Origin: Kalymmatonema hyalinum WJT4-NPBG1
GTDB taxonomy: Bacteria; Cyanobacteriota; Cyanobacteriia; Cyanobacteriales; Nostocaceae
Direction: 5' to 3'
DNA: 45,076 bases
NCBI GenBank assembly: GCA_019359075.1
Contig: JAHHIB010000071.1
Coordinates: 1-45,076, forward strand
Below are positions 43,883 through 45,076 of this stretch, piece after piece. Below the pieces are notes generated by a model, which had not been told where the DNA came from, ran no database searches, and was given only the letters and a program-made list of their open reading frames with translations. Position numbers and translations under genes: made by a program. How positions within the stretch are numbered: the stretch's first letter is position 1; every line of letters starts with the position of its first letter.

Positions 43883-44980
43883 ATGCTCGCATTAGAACTA
43901 CAACAGTCAATCTTAAATTCACTCCAAAATTTGAAAAGTCTTGATGTACTTAAAAGATTATTTTGGAGGCAATTGAATTACGAACGAGTAAATCAAGAAC
44001 TTTCTCATCGGAAATTGACTGATGCAGTTGCTTATGAAGTTAAAGGCTCCCCCTTGTTATTAGCTTCAGGGGGAGCTAACAATGCTTTCCATGTTATTTA
44101 TACTCGTTTGAAATCAGAAGAATTATCAAGGCAAGGGGAAAGAAATATTGTTAATCATCTTCTAAAAGACCACCCGTATGCTTTATTCGTCTTTTCCAAT
44201 AAATCACAATCGCGGTGGCACTTCCTTAATGTTAAGTATGATAATTCGCCCCAAAAAAGAAAGTTATTTCGCCGTATTACCGTTGGAGAAGGCGAACAAT
44301 TACGCACAGCGACAGAAAGGATAAGTCTGTTGGATTTGGAGCAAATAAGCTCAAATGCATCTCCCTTAGATATTCAAACACGCCACGACGAAGCATTTGA
44401 TGTTGAAGCTGTCACTCAAGAATTTTTCAGAGAGTATCGTAAAACTTTTGAAAAAGTTGAAGGACTCATTCAAGGGATTGAAGGTGATGAAAGTAAGCGG
44501 TTATTTACTCAAAAGCTGTTTAACCGTTTGATGTTCGTCACTTTTATCCAGAAAAAAGGATGGCTGAAGTTTCAACAAAGAACTGATTATCTATCAGCTT
44601 TGTGGGAAGCTTACCAGGATGACGATGCCATATCCAACAAAAACTTTTATAGAGATAGGCTTTCTCATCTATTCTTTGCAGGGCTAAATAATCCTCAAGA
44701 ACCGGACATTGTAGGAATTAATAATGGTGGTTTTTTCAAAGAATTAATTGGTACTGTTCCTTACCTAAATGGCGGTCTTTTTGAACAGGGTGAAGATGAT
44801 CAAAATCCTAAAATTATTATTCCAGATGATTGTATAGATAGTATTCTTCATGACCTATTTCAACGCTTCGCTTTCACGGTTACAGAAAGCACACCCTTAG
44901 ATGTAGAGGTAGCAGTAGATCCAGAAATGCTAGGAAAGGTGTTCGAGGAACTAGGGCGTCGGTCAAGTAATCGTGATTGA
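43883..44980 (+). pseudogene. 5' part of a type IIG/Eco57I-like restriction-modification gene
   Basis: 365 codons. The N-terminal part (AYEVKGSPLLLASGGANNAF, then LFVFSNKSQSRWHFLNVKYD) and the helical middle match the region before the methylase domain of large Eco57I-type restriction-methylation proteins. The frame ends VDPEMLGKVFEEL followed by GRRSSNRD and a stop; relatives continue with the GSYYTP segment and the NPPY methylase motif. The break is exactly at that boundary, so an insertion or deletion beginning near 44955 probably removed the rest. Neither cleavage nor methylation is expected. Confidence 0.75.
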
Positions 44981-45076
44981 CAAAAAAGAGATAATGTGAA
45001 GTTGGAAAAACCAGGAAGAAAAGGATGCGATGGCACGAAGTGCCCGCCGGGGTGCGATCGTTAACTAGGGAGTTTA
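44981..45076. other. Sequence after the restriction gene break
   Basis: Does not continue the restriction-methylase protein in any frame I checked. It contains a GC-rich HIP1-like segment (GCCCGCCGGGGTGCGATCG) and runs off the window. Confidence 0.4.

Overview
The window looks like a chromosomal piece of a filamentous, probably heterocyst-forming cyanobacterium (Nostocales; Scytonema, Tolypothrix or Brasilonema-like). The reasons are the many HIP1 palindromes (GCGATCGC), small GC-rich hairpin repeats anchored on HIP1, short intergenic repeats, Uma2 and pentapeptide proteins, caspase/NB-ARC/TPR proteins, a PEP-CTERM remnant, and moderate GC. The genus is an inference; no rRNA or marker phylogeny is available here.

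Layout. 1-3973 (minus strand) is an alpha/beta hydrolase followed by a caspase-like/NB-ARC STAND protein whose winged-helix and TPR half lies in another frame; it is a candidate conflict or cell-suicide module. 4146-4457 holds two MITE-like elements. 4454-7715 carries an MscS-type channel and S-adenosylhomocysteinase (sahH). 8540-9717 is the most notable stretch: the DAHP synthase gene is preceded by two tandem aromatic-rich leader peptides. Each leader has its own terminator hairpin and a competing antiterminator pairing, as expected for Trp-style attenuation by ribosome stalling. 10040-13520 has a zinc-ribbon membrane protein, a DnaJ-pentapeptide protein, an atypical SDR and a hydrolase-fold protein lacking the nucleophile serine. 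13565-17411 has a Rieske oxygenase, a TetR regulator fused in frame to an InsA transposase fragment, a truncated Tat-exported SDR, and a secreted hydrolase broken by a 26-bp HIP1-associated insertion.

17500-31110 is accessory and decayed: STAND, PEP-CTERM, TnpB, sensor, HigB, Uma2 and Rpn-type fragments, a complete IS4-superfamily element, a VapBC-like toxin-antitoxin pair, acetyltransferases, a heme-dependent N-demethylase-like gene, a CoiA/GIY-YIG protein and a 35-bp HIP1 tandem repeat.

31328-37203 has a large hydrolase, then a compact group: TetR regulator, SDR, glutathione transferase, a styrene-oxide-isomerase-like membrane protein and a second glutathione transferase. Three near-identical palindromic operators (AGACC-N4-GGTCT) suggest one regulon for electrophile or epoxide handling. 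37523-42848 returns to ordinary chromosomal genes (patatin-like protein, pentapeptide protein, trmFO, small membrane proteins, tRNA-Arg) with nested MITEs at 41252-41700. The window closes with the 5' part of a broken type IIG/Eco57I-like restriction-modification gene.
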